A stretch of 40,750 nucleotides of DNA from Eubacteriaceae bacterium (GTDB taxonomy: Bacteria; Bacillota; Clostridia; Eubacteriales; Alkalibacteraceae), in NCBI GenBank assembly GCA_013335935.1, contig JAAXUP010000011.1:1-40750 (forward strand), in the 5' to 3' direction. Under the pieces are notes generated by a model. The model worked only from the letters and a program-made list of their open reading frames with translations. It was not told where the DNA came from and did not search any database. Of this stretch, positions 10,261 to 18,148 are shown one piece after another (the stretch's first letter is position 1; the number at the start of each line of letters is the position of its first letter). The position numbers and the translations under genes were made by a program.

Positions 10261-11550
10261 TCACACTACGGATTTTACCAGTGCCTGATCCAGATCATAG
10301 ATCAGGTCTTCTGCATCTTCGATTCCGATAGATAGCCTTATCTGATCCGGAGTCACTCCTGCACTTTTCTGTTCTTCTTCCGACAATTGAGCATGGGTCG
10401 TACTGGCTGGATGTATTACCAGTGATTTGGCATCGGCAACATTTGCCAGAAGGGAGAAAATTTCCAGGCTGTTAATGAATTTTTTTCCTGCCTTGACGCC
10501 TCCCTTGATCCCGAATGTGAAAATCGAACCTGCCCCTTTTGGCAAATACTTCTGAGACAGCTCATAATATTTGTTATCAGGAAGTGAAGGATAGTTGATC
10601 CAGCTCACCTGAGGATGATTTTTCAGGAAATCAACGATTTTTTTGGTGTTTGCCACATGTTTCTCCACACGTAAGGACAAGGTTTCAAGGCCTTGTATGA
10701 AAAGAAATGAATTGAAGGGACTAATTGCAGCTCCGGTATCTCTTAAAAGCTGTACTCTGGCTTTAATGATGTACGCCAGCGGACCTAACGCTTCCACATA
10801 TCTGAGACCGTGATAGCTGGGATCAGGCTCGGTAAGTCCAGGAAATCTTCCGCTTCCCGCCCAGTCGAACTTTCCGGAGTCAATGATCACTCCTCCGATA
10901 GATGTACCATGCCCTCCGATGAATTTAGTCGCAGAATGGACAACGATATCTGCTCCGAATTCGATTGGTCTTAATAAGTAGGGGGTTCCGAAGGTATTGT
11001 CTATGATCAGCGGCAATCCATTTTCATGGGCTATCTCTGCTACTGCTTCAATGTCTATAATGTTGATTCCGGGATTTCCTATACTTTCGATAAATACGGC
11101 TTTTGTTTTGTTAGTTATTGCTTTTCTGAAATTTTCAGGATCATCCGGATCTACAAATATTGTTTTTATGCCCAATTTTGGAAGCGTATGAGAGAATAAG
11201 TTATAAGTTCCTCCGTATAAGGTGTTGGCTGCAACGATTTCGTCTCCGCTTTCTGCAATATTAAGTATGGAATAGGTGATGGCAGCAGAGCCTGATGCTA
11301 CGGACAGTGCTCCGACACCACCTTCCAGGGCAGCTATTCTCTGTTCAAAAACATCGTTTGTGGGATTCATGATTCTGGTGTAGATATTTCCAAACTCTTT
11401 CAGACCAAATAAATTTGCAGCATGATCAGCATCCTTGAAGACATAAGATGATGTCTGGTAAATTGGTACTGCCCTTGAACCTGTCGTTGGATCTGCCGTT
11501 TGTCCTGCGTGTACTTGAAGGGTATCGAATTTTAATTTTCTTTCGCTCAT
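10261..11550 (-). CDS. metY: O-acetylhomoserine sulfhydrylase (PLP enzyme)
   Basis: Joins sulfide to O-acetylhomoserine to give homocysteine, so the sulfide made by the downstream genes enters methionine (and by transsulfuration cysteine) synthesis. It belongs to the Cys/Met-metabolism PLP family: [13 protein letters not shown], the SGSAAI cofactor region, and the PLP lysine in [11 protein letters not shown] (Lys209). The 429-residue length and the extended central insert fit the sulfhydrylase branch rather than cystathionine gamma-synthase. It is the first gene of the sulfate run, preceded by AAGGAG and about 100 nt of AT-rich leader after a strong promoter. No S-box or T-box features are seen in that leader. 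Confidence 0.92.
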   Translation of the reverse strand: MSERKLKFDTLQVHAGQTADPTTGSRAVPIYQTSSYVFKDADHAANLFGLKEFGNIYTRIMNPTNDVFEQRIAALEGGVGALSVASGSAAITYSILNIAESGDEIVAANTLYGGTYNLFSHTLPKLGIKTIFVDPDDPENFRKAITNKTKAVFIESIGNPGINIIDIEAVAEIAHENGLPLIIDNTFGTPYLLRPIEFGADIVVHSATKFIGGHGTSIGGVIIDSGKFDWAGSGRFPGLTEPDPSYHGLRYVEALGPLAYIIKARVQLLRDTGAAISPFNSFLFIQGLETLSLRVEKHVANTKKIVDFLKNHPQVSWINYPSLPDNKYYELSQKYLPKGAGSIFTFGIKGGVKAGKKFINSLEIFSLLANVADAKSLVIHPASTTHAQLSEEEQKSAGVTPDQIRLSIGIEDAEDLIYDLDQALVKSVV

Positions 11551-11657
11551 TATTGATCTCTCCTTTTATATCATATAATGCCTATATTTTTACTCATATA
11601 TGGTTTAAAAAAATATACCTCGAGTTTAAATATAGTATTCCGATATGTTTAATGTAA

Positions 11658-11686
11658 ATAATACTACAGGATTATCTCTTTGTCAA
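11658..11686 (-). promoter_or_regulatory. Main promoter of the sulfate assimilation operon
   Basis: On the minus strand a consensus TTGACA (plus 11681-11686) is separated by exactly 17 bases from TATTAT (plus 11658-11663). Transcription would start near 11651, leaving a leader of about 100 nt before metY. A GGAATACTAT stretch lies just after the -10 box and might be part of a repressor site (a CymR-like regulator is a guess only). Confidence 0.8.
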
Positions 11687-11734
11687 TACAGAAAAAAATC
11701 AACAAGAATAGCGTCAACCACGCGTTATTCAGTA

Positions 11735-11781
11735 GACTAGGAAAGTTTGGACCCCAGCGAGGTAGTCGAACTTTCCCAGTC
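11735..11781. repeat. Long-arm hairpin element, possible interspersed repeat
   Basis: Arms 11735-11747 and 11769-11781 (GACTAGGAAAGTT and AACTTTCCCAGTC) pair over 13 positions with one mismatch, around a 21-nt GC-richer loop. It has no T-run on either side, so it is not a standard terminator. It lies between the flavodoxin terminator and the metY promoter. Eleven bases of the right arm recur at 24641-24651 beside another A-run. Confidence 0.5.
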
Positions 11782-11808
11782 AAAAAAAAAGGAGCTTTAA
11801 AGCTCCTT
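11782..11808 (-). terminator. Terminator of the flavodoxin gene
   Basis: The 20-bp palindrome AAGGAGCTTTAAAGCTCCTT (11789-11808) is followed on the minus strand by a run of T. It includes the flavodoxin stop codon, so the last codons of the gene form one arm of the hairpin. Confidence 0.8.
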
Positions 11809-12300
11809 AATTTTACCAATAATTTCCTCGATTTCTTTTGCTATGAATTCACCGTTGAATTTCCCAGGGTTAGCCCCTGTTAAACTGAATTCACCCACTA
11901 CTCTTCCGCCCCTGGCTTCAATCAGTTTTCTGGCTTCATTATGAATCTCGCTACTTTTCTCGTGTTTTGGATCAGCCTGATCTGTGATGAGGATAATCTT
12001 CTTACCATTGAAATCACTCTGATCAAGGAAGGAATGTATCGGAGGAATTAGGTTTCCTGCCCAAATGGGGAACATAAGAACAAGCTTGTCGAATTCATTC
12101 GCCTGGCTTATGCATTCAGGTTTGAGTTCTGATTCAATATGATTCACCGCTTGAAATCCCGACTTGATAAATCCGGTTAATCCTTTCCTTTCTTTTTTCT
12201 CACAAATCTTGATCAGGGGAACACCCAGCAGCTCTGCTGCTTTTTCTGCGCCAGCCTGCGTGTTTCCCGTCCATGAATAGTACACTACTGCCTCTTTCAA
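11797..12300 (-). CDS. Flavodoxin-family protein
   Basis: Small FMN-binding electron carrier or flavodoxin-like reductase, cytosolic. The phosphate-binding loop SWTGNT (about 9-14) follows the first beta strand VVYYS, and the second flavin loop region LMFPIWAGNLIPP (about 75-87) is typical of the flavodoxin fold. Length of 167 residues fits a stand-alone flavodoxin. The start is TTG with AAAGGAG 9 nt upstream; no ATG is available at the correct place. Its partner is not known. It lies next to sulfate assimilation genes but has its own terminator before their promoter and is not part of that operon. Electron supply to sulfite reductase is possible but unproven. Confidence 0.85.
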   Translation of the reverse strand: MKEAVVYYSWTGNTQAGAEKAAELLGVPLIKICEKKERKGLTGFIKSGFQAVNHIESELKPECISQANEFDKLVLMFPIWAGNLIPPIHSFLDQSDFNGKKIILITDQADPKHEKSSEIHNEARKLIEARGGRVVGEFSLTGANPGKFNGEFIAKEIEEIIGKIKEL

Positions 12301-12333
12301 TCTTTACAACTCCTTTTACTTTATTTATCTCAA

Positions 12334-12368
12334 TTAGCTTTGCTCACCTTTTGGGGGCGAAAAGCTAA
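12334..12368 (-). other. Inverted repeat upstream of the flavodoxin gene
   Basis: TTAGCTTT (12334-12341) and AAAGCTAA (12361-12368) face each other across 19 bases. It lies between the zinc-ribbon membrane protein gene and the flavodoxin gene. There is no T-run, so it may be an mRNA structure or operator rather than a terminator. Confidence 0.3.
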
Positions 12369-12388
12369 ATAAAGTCGAGCAAGTCCTG

Positions 12389-13102
12389 TCATATGTGAAA
12401 TCTTCTTTTGGCTTCCTCCTTAAGGCTTTTAGGAAAGAAATAGTTGATATAGACAAGCGCCAATCCTAATAGGAATATGGGTATACCGGTGATCATCGAC
12501 CAGAAAAGCTGCACCTTTCCAAGAATATGGATGGATACGGAAGCTTCCACAAGAACAACGTAAAATGAAAGAAAAATGATGTTCACTGCAATGAAAATGA
12601 GCAGTTTTTTCTTTAAGTATTTATAAAGAAGAACCGACAGGCAGGACAGGAAAAAAACGCCAAGCACCAGAGGTAGCCCCAGGGTGAAAAACCAATTGAT
12701 GGACCCGCTTAAGATATCCAGGATAAATAAAAATACAATGGTATTCAGGGTTGCCGATACAAGGTAGAAGTAGACATTGGGTATGAAGTTTAAAAATATG
12801 ATGATGTACACCCAAAGACATATGGTGGATACTATGCTGTATTTGGCCCAGGTCAATTCGCCATCGAGATAAATATTTTCAAATATCATTGCCAGGATTG
12901 CCAGAACAAAAATCACTGTAATGCTTAGAAGTACTTTTTTCTTAACCTGTCTGAATTCCTCAGGATAGATATTGACAGGTGTGGGAAATCTGGCGGGATT
13001 TTCAGCTTTTTCATCCTCAATTAATGGTACAGGATAATCGCATAGAGGACATTTTCCTCCCTTATTATCCAGCTCGACTCCGCATTTCGGACAGTATGAC
13101 AT
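12389..13102 (-). CDS. Zinc-ribbon membrane protein (DUF6320-like)
   Basis: Function unknown. A short N-terminal zinc ribbon (Cys4, Cys7, Cys18, Cys21; CPKC and CPLC) is followed by a charged linker and about six hydrophobic segments between residues 50 and 225, ending in a basic tail. This matches the general look of the DUF6320 family, recalled rather than searched. The start at 13102 is chosen because GGAG lies 8 nt upstream; a GTG at 13111 has no ribosome site. It begins 5 nt after the acyltransferase stop, so it is translationally linked to that gene. The pair may form an enzyme plus membrane partner that modifies an envelope or lipid product, but this is inference. Confidence 0.75.
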   Translation of the reverse strand: MSYCPKCGVELDNKGGKCPLCDYPVPLIEDEKAENPARFPTPVNIYPEEFRQVKKKVLLSITVIFVLAILAMIFENIYLDGELTWAKYSIVSTICLWVYIIIFLNFIPNVYFYLVSATLNTIVFLFILDILSGSINWFFTLGLPLVLGVFFLSCLSVLLYKYLKKKLLIFIAVNIIFLSFYVVLVEASVSIHILGKVQLFWSMITGIPIFLLGLALVYINYFFPKSLKEEAKRRFHI

Positions 13103-13107
13103 GATCC

Positions 13108-14370
13108 TCACTCCACATTCGTTTCAATTTTTACCGGTATCCCCATCATGACCAGGTTTTTGAAAAATTCCCTCTCAACTTCTTTTTCATGGGTAAGTTT
13201 CCCGAAAGTGATATATAGATTGCTCTGATACCCAAGCATGGTCACTTTGATCAAGTTTCCGCTTGACGGCGGAGGATACACTTCAAACCTTTCGATCTTC
13301 CTTTTCATATGATCAGGCACATCAATGACTCCGAGGTTTGAAATGCCACTGGTGAATCCTCTTTCTCCATAGAAGTGATAAATCCAGGGCATGATCAGAT
13401 CTTTAATAAATATAGGTAACGCCCGAAGCAAGATATTTCGTTCATTCTTAACATTTCGGGTAATCATCTGGTTGATATATTTCTTGTCCACCTGAACTTC
13501 CATGAAGTACTTGATGTATTTAATTATTTCAGCAAACTTATAACTTCCTAGTCTTGGATCCAGTGAAGGTGTTACGGAGATGAAAAAATTCCGCATGGTC
13601 CCAGAGGGGTACATTTTCCTCAGATTCACGGGGACATTTAAAACAACGGGCTTCTTCTTATAGCCTTTCTTCTCGATCAAATCAAGAATCGTCTTGAAAT
13701 ATATGGCAGATAGAAGTTCCGTTATGGTAGCATTGTATCCTATGGCAACCTCCTTGATTCTCCGCGAAGGTATGATCCCGGTTACAATGGAGTAAATCCC
13801 CTTTGGCAAAACTTTGTACGGAAAATGGAAAGCCTTTTTTATCCTTCTTGAGGCAGGAACCTTTTTTATATAATATTTGGAAAAAGAATTTTCAAGTTCT
13901 TCCGCCCTCACTTCGCTGCCATAAACTAAAATATCGCCATCAGGTTCCCCGATGATTCCCAGAAGTCTGAAATACTCAAAGAGCAGGGATTTCAGAAATA
14001 TGAAGGCACCCGTGCCATCCGTTATGGCATGGGTAAATTCAACAGATACCCGATTCTCAAAATAGAGTACCCTGAAAGGAAAATTGCTTTTTTTCTTGAA
14101 GCTATAGTTCATGTTTGGATAATTATTTTCTTTATATGGAAGGGGATCAATTCCACTTTCCTCAACATAATACCAGAACAAGCCTTTTTTAAGATGTGTA
14201 TTAAAGTATGGAAATCTCTTGATCATATGGTGCAAGGCAATGGACAACTGCTCAGCGTTTATGACATTATCCAGTGTCGCTGACAATCGAAATAAGGTAG
14301 TGTCCCTGGGATTAACGATTGATGCATAAAGTCTGCCTGCGTTATCCAGCCGAAACCAGTTTTTTGGCAC
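13108..14370 (-). CDS. Condensation-domain-like acyltransferase
   Basis: Belongs by motif to the large CoA/carrier-dependent acyltransferase superfamily (condensation domain, PapA5 or alcohol acetyltransferase relatives). It has the catalytic HxxxDG motif as HAITDG (114-119) in the right place of the N-terminal lobe, and a second lobe with LNVPVNLRKMYPSGTMRNFF (about 248-267) and the late GISNLG (about 339-344). At 420 residues it is a stand-alone enzyme rather than part of an NRPS. There is no signal peptide. The start is GTG with AGGAGG 7 nt upstream. It follows an ATP-grasp gene by 35 nt and precedes a membrane protein by 5 nt. The substrate is unknown; together the three genes suggest a small peptide- or amide-type product. 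Confidence 0.75.
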   Translation of the reverse strand: MPKNWFRLDNAGRLYASIVNPRDTTLFRLSATLDNVINAEQLSIALHHMIKRFPYFNTHLKKGLFWYYVEESGIDPLPYKENNYPNMNYSFKKKSNFPFRVLYFENRVSVEFTHAITDGTGAFIFLKSLLFEYFRLLGIIGEPDGDILVYGSEVRAEELENSFSKYYIKKVPASRRIKKAFHFPYKVLPKGIYSIVTGIIPSRRIKEVAIGYNATITELLSAIYFKTILDLIEKKGYKKKPVVLNVPVNLRKMYPSGTMRNFFISVTPSLDPRLGSYKFAEIIKYIKYFMEVQVDKKYINQMITRNVKNERNILLRALPIFIKDLIMPWIYHFYGERGFTSGISNLGVIDVPDHMKRKIERFEVYPPPSSGNLIKVTMLGYQSNLYITFGKLTHEKEVEREFFKNLVMMGIPVKIETNVE

Positions 14371-14405
14371 ATTAATCCCTCCTGAGGTCTGGAATAATTC
14401 ACTTG

Positions 14406-15392
14406 CTAATATCCCAATAAGTCTAATACTTTCTTTTCTGCCTCCCTGTTTTTTCCCTTGTAAGGAAAATCATGAATATGGAGAGCTGGATTGAAATTCA
14501 GTTCGATCACTCCATGATTCCAGGGATCTGGTTCGGCTTTGATATCCTTGATGATGATATCCGCTCCTGTAATTTTGGCACCTACCGCTTTTGCGCTTTG
14601 TACGGCGATCTCCTTATACGACTGAAGCATTTCATCGGTGAAGTCAATGCTGTCTCCCCCGGTGGATATGTTTGAGTTTTCTCTCAGATAAATGGTTTGG
14701 TTTTTTTCCGGAATGAACGTACTATCCTTGTTCTGTAATTTAAGATACTCTCTTTCTACTTCCCCCAACTTGATTTTTTCCAGTGGAGTGACGTATCCTG
14801 TCCCTCTTTGAGGATCTTCGTTTTTTTCCTTGACTAACTCCTCAATGGAGTGGGTGCCATCTCCTGTCACATTTGCAGGTTCTCTGAAAAGGACGGCTGT
14901 CACTTCATCGCCTATGACAAGAAACCGGTACTCTCTGCCATCAATAAATTCCTCAACGAGAACGGTATGGTCATATTCAAAGGCATGATCGAGAGCCTTT
15001 GAATAATCCTCTGGAGCGCACAAATTCTTTATGATGTAGACTCCTTTTCCGAAATTTGTAGACTTCGGCTTGATAACAATGTCTTTTCCTGCCAGTTCAG
15101 CGTATTTCTCCAGAGCTTCTTCCTTGGAATGCACTGATATCCCATCCGGGACTTTGATTCCGTGCTCTCTCAGCACAAGCTTCGTTACCTCTTTATTTTC
15201 CATGATAAGTGACGTGATATAGCTGTCAGCGGATGTCTTCGTGGCCTGCTTGATATACTCGATCTTCCCATTTTTATTGAGACGAATAAAATTATCGTCA
15301 TAATCAAGAATTTCTACATTGATATTTCTCCTTAGTGCTTCTCTAATGATCATCTGGGTTGATAGTTCCAGTTTGTCCATATCTTTAATCAT
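14406..15392 (-). CDS. Stand-alone ATP-grasp ligase related to the C-terminal half of GshF
   Basis: An ATP-grasp amide ligase. The sequence follows the glutathione-synthetase half of bifunctional GshAB/GshF: SLIMENKEVTKLVLREHGI, IVIKPKSTNFGKGVYI (ATP lid region), VLVEEFIDGREYRFLVIGD, ANVTGDGTHSIEELV, LRENSNISTGGDSIDFTDE and the metal-binding ELNFNPALHIHDF. The N-terminal gamma-glutamylcysteine ligase half is absent: 328 residues versus about 750 for GshF, and no such gene lies next to it. GGAGG is 7 nt upstream of the ATG. It heads a three-gene group with the acyltransferase and the zinc-ribbon membrane protein. It may make glutathione with a separately encoded GshA, or ligate another dipeptide. 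Confidence 0.8.
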   Translation of the reverse strand: MIKDMDKLELSTQMIIREALRRNINVEILDYDDNFIRLNKNGKIEYIKQATKTSADSYITSLIMENKEVTKLVLREHGIKVPDGISVHSKEEALEKYAELAGKDIVIKPKSTNFGKGVYIIKNLCAPEDYSKALDHAFEYDHTVLVEEFIDGREYRFLVIGDEVTAVLFREPANVTGDGTHSIEELVKEKNEDPQRGTGYVTPLEKIKLGEVEREYLKLQNKDSTFIPEKNQTIYLRENSNISTGGDSIDFTDEMLQSYKEIAVQSAKAVGAKITGADIIIKDIKAEPDPWNHGVIELNFNPALHIHDFPYKGKNREAEKKVLDLLGY

Positions 15393-15492
15393 ATGATTTC
15401 CTCCAGGATTCTTCTAATTCAAAGGAATAGTATGTCTTCTTTCCTTAATATTACATCCTTTAAAAATTTATAGCAATTGTTTTGTGATTAAC

Positions 15493-15520
15493 AAAAAAGG
15501 AACGCCTGAGCGTTCCTTTT
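15493..15520 (-). terminator. Terminator of the DEAD-box helicase gene
   Basis: An 11-bp stem (15495-15505 with 15510-15520, GGAACGC core) has the loop CTGA and a T-run on the minus strand, 14 nt after the helicase stop codon. Confidence 0.85.
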
Positions 15521-15533
15521 ATAAATTCAATTT

Positions 15534-17261
15534 TTAGCTTTGTGGTTTTGGTTTGGTTCCTTTGCTTCTGTCACCCTTGTAGCCGCCTTTTCCTTCACCT
15601 TTATAGCCGCCCTTGTTACCGCTGCTTCTGGTGTAGGCGCCTTTTTTGACAACTGGTCCTTTTCTGGCTTTCGCTCTTTCGATACTGATCGGCTTGCCTT
15701 TTATGGTATTCTGGCTCATAAGCTCAATGACTTCATCCGCATATTCTTCTGGGATTTCTACGAAAGTATAGTCTTCATAGATATCAATATCACCGATTTT
15801 GCTTCCGCTAATGGAGGTTTCACCGGCTATTGAACCTACAACATCGTTTGGTCGGATCTGGTGCTTTTTACCAACATTGATAAACATCCTTACCATTGGG
15901 CCTGTGGGTTTAGAAGACGATCTGTCTCTTTTGTTCTCGCTGGTATCCAGAAAATCTTTTTCAGGAAGCTCAAGTTCCATCTTAAGAAGTGCTGCAGCAA
16001 CTTCTATTGCCTGGAAATCATCATCTTCAAGCATTTTTTCTACAATTTTTATGTATCTGTCCAAATTGCCTTGTTCGATTTCAGCTTTAACCTTCACCAT
16101 GAATGTGTCAGTTTTAACTGATTCGATTTCGCCAATGCTTGGTATTGGGTGTCTTTTGATTTTCTTTTTTGTGTAGTTCATTACATTCTTCAAAAGATAG
16201 ATATCTCTTGGTGTAACTAATGTAAATGCACTTCCCATTTTTCCAGCTCTGCCTGTACGACCGATTCTGTGTACATAATACTCTTCGTGACTAGGCATAT
16301 CGAAGTTAAATACGATCTCAACATCGTCGATATCCAAACCCCTGGCAGCAACATCGGTTGCGACAAGTATTTCGATATCTCCTTTTTTAAATTTTGCAAT
16401 AACGTTTGACCGGACAACCTGCTTCATATCTCCGTGAATTTTATCCACGCTGTAGCCTCTTGTCATGAGCATGTCTGTCACATCGTCAACTTTTTTCTTG
16501 GTATTGCAAAAAATCATAGAGAGCTTAGGATTATATAAATCAATAAGTCTTGTAAGAACTTCAAGTTTGTCTTTTTCCTTAACTTCAAGATACATTTGAT
16601 CAACATTCGGAGTAGTAAGCTCCTTGTGTTCAACTTTTACAAGCTTAGGATTATTCTGATATTTGTTGATGATCTCCAGTATTGCTCTTGGCATAGTGGC
16701 TGAGAAAAGGAGAGTCTGTCTGCTTTCAGTTTCAACGCTGCCAAGAATAGTCTCGATATCTTCCCGAAAGCCCATGTTCAGCATTTCATCGGCTTCATCC
16801 AACACGAATTTCTTTAACTCGTTTATTTTAAGAGTACGTCTTGTGATGTGGTCGATAACCCTTCCAGGCGTACCAATTACGATCTGTACTCCCCTTTTGA
16901 GTCCCTGGATCTGCCTGTCCATGGACTGGCCTCCAAAAACCGGGAGGATCTTTATTCCGTGCTTATACTTTGCAAGTTTGGCGATCTCTTCCGACACCTG
17001 TAATGCCAGCTCCCTGGTGGGACATAAAATAAGCGCTTGAACGCTTTTATTTGATGGGTCTATGCTGTCTATTACCGGGATACCAAAAGCTGCTGTTTTT
17101 CCTGTTCCTGTCTGTGCCTGTCCTACGATATCAAGTCCTTCGTATACGTAGGGTATTGCCATCTGCTGAATAGGGGTCATTTCTTCAAAGCCCATATCGT
17201 CGACAGCCCGTTTGATTTCATTGCTTATCGATTCAAGCTCATCAAATCTGATTTTTTCCAT
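15534..17261 (-). CDS. DEAD-box ATP-dependent RNA helicase with DbpA-type RNA-binding domain
   Basis: Unwinds RNA in mRNA turnover, ribosome assembly or cold adaptation (DeaD/CshA group). Motifs in order are the Q motif with TPIQQMAIP, Walker A AQTGTGKT (49-56), PTRELA, TPGR, DEAD (155-158), SAT, and HRIGRTGR in the second RecA domain. Residues about 470-545 form a DbpA RNA-binding (RRM-like) domain: VRMFINVGKKHQIRPNDVVG and SIGDI-like SKIGDIDIYEDYTFVEIP. A basic Gly/Lys-rich tail (GGYKGEGKGGYKGDRSKG) follows. AAGGA lies 8 nt upstream of the ATG. The leader of about 65 nt after the candidate promoter resembles cold-inducible helicase genes only in being AT-rich. The exact subfamily name is uncertain. 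Confidence 0.92.
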   Translation of the reverse strand: MEKIRFDELESISNEIKRAVDDMGFEEMTPIQQMAIPYVYEGLDIVGQAQTGTGKTAAFGIPVIDSIDPSNKSVQALILCPTRELALQVSEEIAKLAKYKHGIKILPVFGGQSMDRQIQGLKRGVQIVIGTPGRVIDHITRRTLKINELKKFVLDEADEMLNMGFREDIETILGSVETESRQTLLFSATMPRAILEIINKYQNNPKLVKVEHKELTTPNVDQMYLEVKEKDKLEVLTRLIDLYNPKLSMIFCNTKKKVDDVTDMLMTRGYSVDKIHGDMKQVVRSNVIAKFKKGDIEILVATDVAARGLDIDDVEIVFNFDMPSHEEYYVHRIGRTGRAGKMGSAFTLVTPRDIYLLKNVMNYTKKKIKRHPIPSIGEIESVKTDTFMVKVKAEIEQGNLDRYIKIVEKMLEDDDFQAIEVAAALLKMELELPEKDFLDTSENKRDRSSSKPTGPMVRMFINVGKKHQIRPNDVVGSIAGETSISGSKIGDIDIYEDYTFVEIPEEYADEVIELMSQNTIKGKPISIERAKARKGPVVKKGAYTRSSGNKGGYKGEGKGGYKGDRSKGTKPKPQS

Positions 17262-17326
17262 TTAATCATTCCTTTAGAATTTATTTAAGAACTGCTTATT
17301 ATGTAGTCGAATATTAGATTTATGTG

Positions 17327-17332
17327 ATTATA
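17327..17332 (-). promoter_or_regulatory. Candidate -10 box for the helicase gene
   Basis: TATAAT on the minus strand lies about 66 nt upstream of the helicase ATG, in the 117-nt gap after the HAD gene. At 17 bases upstream the hexamer reads TTATTT, a poor -35. There is no terminator in this gap, so read-through from the HAD gene is also possible. Confidence 0.35.
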
Positions 17333-17378
17333 AATAGTTTATGACGAACAAATAATAAAATCCTCACAGAAGATTATA

Positions 17379-18044
17379 TCAGTTCTGCAGTTCTAAGTCC
17401 ATCAAATAGTTTAGCGCCTCATCCATACGGGAAACGACAAGGTCAGCCGGTGTCAAATCCTGCGCCCCGGAATTAGGATTGGAATAACCGATGGTAAACA
17501 TTCCAGCAGCTTTTGCAGCTTCAACCCCGCTGGCCGCATCCTCGAAAGCAAGACAAAAATCAGGTTCTATCCGGATCATGGATGCCGCCTTTAAGAATAT
17601 GTCTGGTTCCGGTTTGCTTCTTGTAACTTCATCCCCACTCACTAATGCGTGAAAATACTCTCGGATTTCCAATAGGTCAAGTACTTTCTCGATAAAATAT
17701 CGGGGTGAGGATGAAGCTAACCCGATTTTTAGTTTCTTTTCAAACAGAAATTTGATCAGCGGGATGGTTCCTTCCACTGGAACAATATTTTCTTTATTAA
17801 AGACGATGCTTTTATAGTGATCCTGCCTTTTCGTCATTTCCTCAACCGTAGTTTTCAAGTTGTACTTATGGATCAATTCTTTCCACATCCTGGGATTGGA
17901 AACACCTACATATTTTTGCATCTCCTCATAAGTGACCGCCACACCATAATCCAAAAGCGTTTTACTGTCGCACTCAAAATGAAGCGGTTCACTATCAATA
18001 ATGACGCCATCCATATCAAAAATTGCTCCTTTTATTTTTTTCAC
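17379..18044 (-). CDS. HAD-family phosphatase/phosphomutase (beta-phosphoglucomutase-like)
   Basis: Haloacid dehalogenase superfamily, subfamily IA. The nucleophile motif FDMDGVIID (Asp10, Asp12) is followed by an alpha-helical cap, motif II LASSS (about 109-113), the lysine in SKPEPDIF (about 143-150) and the metal-binding FEDAASGVEAAKAAG (about 167-181). This set is shared by beta-phosphoglucomutases and sugar-phosphate phosphatases; substrate cannot be assigned. Length of 221 residues is normal. The start is GTG with GGGAG 8 nt upstream. It lies just downstream of the mannitol operon terminator, on the same strand, so any role in sugar phosphate handling is only suggested by position. Confidence 0.85.
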   Translation of the reverse strand: MKKIKGAIFDMDGVIIDSEPLHFECDSKTLLDYGVAVTYEEMQKYVGVSNPRMWKELIHKYNLKTTVEEMTKRQDHYKSIVFNKENIVPVEGTIPLIKFLFEKKLKIGLASSSPRYFIEKVLDLLEIREYFHALVSGDEVTRSKPEPDIFLKAASMIRIEPDFCLAFEDAASGVEAAKAAGMFTIGYSNPNSGAQDLTPADLVVSRMDEALNYLMDLELQN

Positions 18045-18115
18045 TCCATCAGCTCCCCTCTTTAACTGTTTACTCTATCTTATCAGCATCCGTTTAGTTA
18101 CTCAACTCTCTCACT

Positions 18116-18140
18116 GAAAAAGGACGCATCCAGCGTCCTT
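18116..18140 (-). terminator. Terminator of the mannitol operon
   Basis: An 8-bp stem AAGGACGC/GCGTCCTT (18120-18127 with 18133-18140), loop ATCCA, is followed on the minus strand by TTTTT. It begins 8 nt after the mtlD stop codon. Confidence 0.85.
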
Positions 18141-18148
18141 AAACAAAC

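Noticed and set aside
11551-11657. SAM riboswitch or T-box in the metY leader
   Set aside because: The leader is AT-rich, about 100 nt, with no S-box or T-box conserved stretches and no terminator hairpin.
12334-12368. Terminator after the zinc-ribbon membrane protein gene
   Set aside because: The repeat arms are short, far apart and not followed by a T-run.
15540-16176. Plus-strand frames of 97-125 codons
   Set aside because: Mirror images of the helicase coding sequence, with low-complexity Ser/Phe-rich translations.
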